In this document: one piece after another, positions 6,212 to 7,924 of the stretch
How the letters are laid out: each line of letters begins with the position of its first letter
Numbering within the stretch: position 1 is the stretch's first letter
Assembly: GCA_019314005.1 (NCBI GenBank)
Contig: JAFDAE010000112.1
Span: 1-7,924, forward strand
Length of the DNA stretch: 7,924 bases
Reading direction: 5' to 3'
Source: Deltaproteobacteria bacterium
GTDB lineage: Bacteria > Desulfobacterota > Desulfobacteria > C00003060 > C00003106
Program-made: the position numbers and the translations under genes
Notes under the pieces: model-generated
Seen by the model: only the letters and a program-made list of their open reading frames with translations
What the model was told of the DNA's origin: nothing
Databases searched by the model: none

Positions 6212-7357
6212 ATGGCGATTAGTCTCAACCATAAGAATCCACGCTTTGATGGAAAAGTTCTTAAAGCGCCGCATGACTTTGTCTCGGCACGGCGTGGCGG
6301 GATAATCCGTCGTTTTGGCAGTCCGATTAAACCCTCTGAGCTGATTTTTTTCACCTCCCAGCTTTCCCTGATGCTGGAGATCGGCGCATCACTCAATGAC
6401 GCGCTCAAAGCCATAGAAAAGCAGACCACCAATACAACCTTCAAAGAGGTGATCCATGCCATGTTTCAAGATATCACGGAAGGCCGCCAGCTTTCCGATG
6501 CTATGAAACGGCACCCTCGAGTATTTGACAGCGTATTCACCAGCATGGTCAAGGCCGGGGAAACCGGGGGGTTTTTGAAGCAGATTTTAGATCGGATTGT
6601 TGAGATGAAGGAAAAGCGCCAGGCGCTCATCGCCCAATTGAAAACCACGCTGACCTATCCTGCATTTCTGTGCGTTATAGGAGCTCTGGTGGTTGTCTTT
6701 ATCCTGGTCGGCGTCCTGCCAAATTTCACTGCATTTTTTGAGGGCAAGGAGCATATCTTGCCGTTTACCACTCGATTCCTCATGGCAATGAGCGCGTCTA
6801 TGCGGGGATACTGGTGGGCCTATATGATATCCGGCGCAGGGCTGGCGCTCTGCCTCAAACTCTGCAAAGAGAGCGACATGGGCCAGGCAGTGATAGACCG
6901 GTTTTTTGTAAGCGGACCGCTGATAGCCAGAATATGCAACAAGATTTATACCTGTCAACTGCTTCGTACACTGGGGCATTTGTTGGAGAGCCAGGTTCCG
7001 CTTCTCGAGGCCCTAAAAGTGACCCGCGGCACCATGAAAAATCGGAATTTCAGGCACTTTATAGATCAGATTGCCGACCACGTGCAGCAGGGAGGAAGGT
7101 TTTCCCAGCTATTTGCCACCTACCCGTATGTCCTGGAGTCGGTCAAACAGATGGTCGCCACTGGAGAGGAAGCCGGAAACCTGTCAAAGGTCATGCTGCG
7201 CCTGGCCGAGTTCTACGATACAGAGGTTGATCAGGATCTCAAAGGTCTCGCCCCAATCATTGAGCCCATAGCCCTGCTTGTATTGGGCGCGGTGGTCGGA
7301 ACGATCGTCCTGTCCGTGATCCTTCCAATGTTCAAGTTGGCCCAAGCAATACATTGA
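6212..7357 (+). CDS. GspF/PilC-family inner-membrane platform protein
   Basis: The 381-residue integral membrane protein contains the duplicated T2SSF domain. The first copy starts near residue 45 (FFTSQLSLMLEIGASL), with VKAGETGG at 113-120; the second starts near 247 (CQLLRTLGHLLESQVPLLEAL), with VATGEEAGNL at 315-324. Three hydrophobic segments lie at about 151-172, 200-218 and 350-373, the standard topology. It couples the ATPase hexamer to pilin insertion. Length is near the usual 400 residues, with a slightly shorter and basic N-terminus. It follows the ATPase gene by 16 nt. The ATG at 6212 has no recognisable Shine-Dalgarno sequence at normal spacing, so it may depend on ribosomes finishing the ATPase gene. 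Confidence 0.94.
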   Translation: MAISLNHKNPRFDGKVLKAPHDFVSARRGGIIRRFGSPIKPSELIFFTSQLSLMLEIGASLNDALKAIEKQTTNTTFKEVIHAMFQDITEGRQLSDAMKRHPRVFDSVFTSMVKAGETGGFLKQILDRIVEMKEKRQALIAQLKTTLTYPAFLCVIGALVVVFILVGVLPNFTAFFEGKEHILPFTTRFLMAMSASMRGYWWAYMISGAGLALCLKLCKESDMGQAVIDRFFVSGPLIARICNKIYTCQLLRTLGHLLESQVPLLEALKVTRGTMKNRNFRHFIDQIADHVQQGGRFSQLFATYPYVLESVKQMVATGEEAGNLSKVMLRLAEFYDTEVDQDLKGLAPIIEPIALLVLGAVVGTIVLSVILPMFKLAQAIH

Positions 7358-7381
7358 ATTCGTATAGAAAAGTTGGGCCAA
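7337..7381 (+). repeat. Short inverted repeat spanning the stop codon of the platform gene
   Basis: TTGGCCCAA (7337-7345) and TTGGGCCAA (7373-7381) are exact reverse complements with a 27-nt loop holding the TGA stop. The right arm is followed by A residues rather than T residues, so it does not meet the usual intrinsic-terminator pattern. It could stabilise the 3' end of the upstream mRNA. Confidence 0.4.
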
Positions 7382-7429
7382 AAAGTGAACTAAAGTGGGT
7401 TGGAGTTATCCCAAAAATCGTTCAAGAGT

Positions 7430-7458
7430 TTGATTTCTTATCCGATAAATATTTTAAT
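7430..7458 (+). promoter_or_regulatory. Predicted sigma70-type promoter for the prepilin gene
   Basis: TTGATT (7430-7435) and TTTAAT (7453-7458) are separated by 17 nt and match the -35 and -10 consensus at 4 and 5 of 6 positions. The surrounding spacer (7358-7502) is distinctly AT-rich compared with the genes. Transcription would start near 7465, leaving a leader of about 50 nt. A separate promoter would allow the structural subunit to be made in excess of the assembly machinery. No sigma54 (GG-N10-GC) site was found. Confidence 0.45.
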
Positions 7459-7502
7459 AGATCATATTAAACAACATAATCCAAAAAAGTTATAGATTTT
7501 AT

Positions 7503-7508
7503 AGGAGG
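7503..7508 (+). promoter_or_regulatory. Strong ribosome binding site of the prepilin gene
   Basis: AGGAGG lies 5 nt before ATG 7514. It is the best Shine-Dalgarno match in the window apart from that of the receiver gene and contrasts with the weak sites of the ATPase and platform genes, in line with high expression of a pilin subunit. Confidence 0.75.
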
Positions 7509-7513
7509 TAATT

Positions 7514-7924
7514 ATGAAGATCAGACCGTTGAAGAATCAGGCCGGTTTTACCCTGATCGAGATGCTCATTGTGGTCATTCTCATTGGGATCCTCGCTATG
7601 GTAATTATTCCGCAGATCGGCGTATCCACCAAAGAGGCCAAAGAAAACACCTTAAAGGCCGACTTGAGCGCCATACGGAGCGCCGTTGAACTCTACTATC
7701 ATCAGCACAACGAAATATACCCAGGAGCCAATGACAGCACGACCGGCTTAGCAGTTGCTAATGAAGCAGCCGCAGCCACCTCATTTGTAGCGCAACTCAC
7801 CCAGTATACAGATGAGAATGGCGAGACACAGGTCAGCAAGGACGCCACGTTTAAATTCGGACCTTATATCAAAGGGAATACATTACCCACGAATCCCTGT
7901 AATGATATGAACACTGTGCTATGC
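7514..7924 (+). CDS. Type IV prepilin / GspG-like pseudopilin (3' end outside window)
   Basis: 137 codons are visible with no stop. The N-terminus is a class III signal: a short basic leader (MKIRPLKNQAG), predicted cleavage after G11, F12 at +1, then FTLIEM with E16 at the conserved +5 position, and a hydrophobic helix (about 12-36). The prepilin peptidase would cut and N-methylate F12. The following KADLSAIRSAVELYYHQHN helix, the IYPGA turn and the FGPYIKG...LPTNPCND segment resemble GspG-type pseudopilins and the short pilins of Desulfobacterota more than PilA of pseudomonads. Cysteines are present at 129 and 137. The subunit would be inserted by the ATPase and platform protein upstream. 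Whether it forms an extended pilus or a short secretion pseudopilus is open. Confidence 0.92.
   Translation, partial: MKIRPLKNQAGFTLIEMLIVVILIGILAMVIIPQIGVSTKEAKENTLKADLSAIRSAVELYYHQHNEIYPGANDSTTGLAVANEAAAATSFVAQLTQYTDENGETQVSKDATFKFGPYIKGNTLPTNPCNDMNTVLC

Overview
The window reads as a bacterial chromosomal region from a Gram-negative, most likely a member of the Desulfobacterota (former Deltaproteobacteria, Desulfobacterales-like). That guess rests on the gene styles (GAF/HD-GYP, MshEN-type secretion ATPase, GspG-like prepilin) and on an intergenic repeat that resembles, from memory, a dispersed repeat of that group. It was not confirmed by any search. All genes lie on the + strand.

Layout. 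Bases 1-123 hold the C-terminal end of a protein that looks like a PilZ domain. Bases 124-493 contain no gene. They hold a roughly 190-bp repeat-like element (148-337) with short terminal inverted repeats and a long internal hairpin, then an AT-rich leader with a tandem repeat carrying two TATAAA boxes. From about 494 to 7357 runs a tightly packed operon: a sensor histidine kinase broken into two reading frames (494-916 and 949-2286), a stand-alone receiver (2273-2653), a GAF/HD-GYP cyclic-di-GMP phosphodiesterase (2650-4134), a STAS-domain protein (4124-4489), a GspE/PilB-type motor ATPase (4486-6195) and a GspF/PilC-type inner-membrane platform protein (6212-7357). The genes overlap by 4 to 14 nt or are 16 nt apart, so co-transcription and translational coupling are likely. 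After an AT-rich spacer with its own sigma70-like promoter and a strong ribosome binding site, a prepilin gene begins at 7514 and runs off the window.

How the genes may work together (inference). The ATPase, platform protein and prepilin are the core of a type IV pilus or type II secretion-like pseudopilus. They are preceded by a signalling block: kinase, receiver, c-di-GMP hydrolase and STAS protein. The ATPase N-terminus carries two 24-residue repeats matching the MshEN c-di-GMP-binding motif, one well and one degenerately, and the upstream neighbour may be a PilZ c-di-GMP receptor. The region therefore looks like a local c-di-GMP circuit that sets motor activity. The kinase appears to have lost part of its extracytoplasmic domain, probably by a deletion between short repeats, so the input side may be impaired in this strain, or the break may be an assembly error.

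No CRISPR array, tRNA, rRNA, transposase or phage gene was seen.
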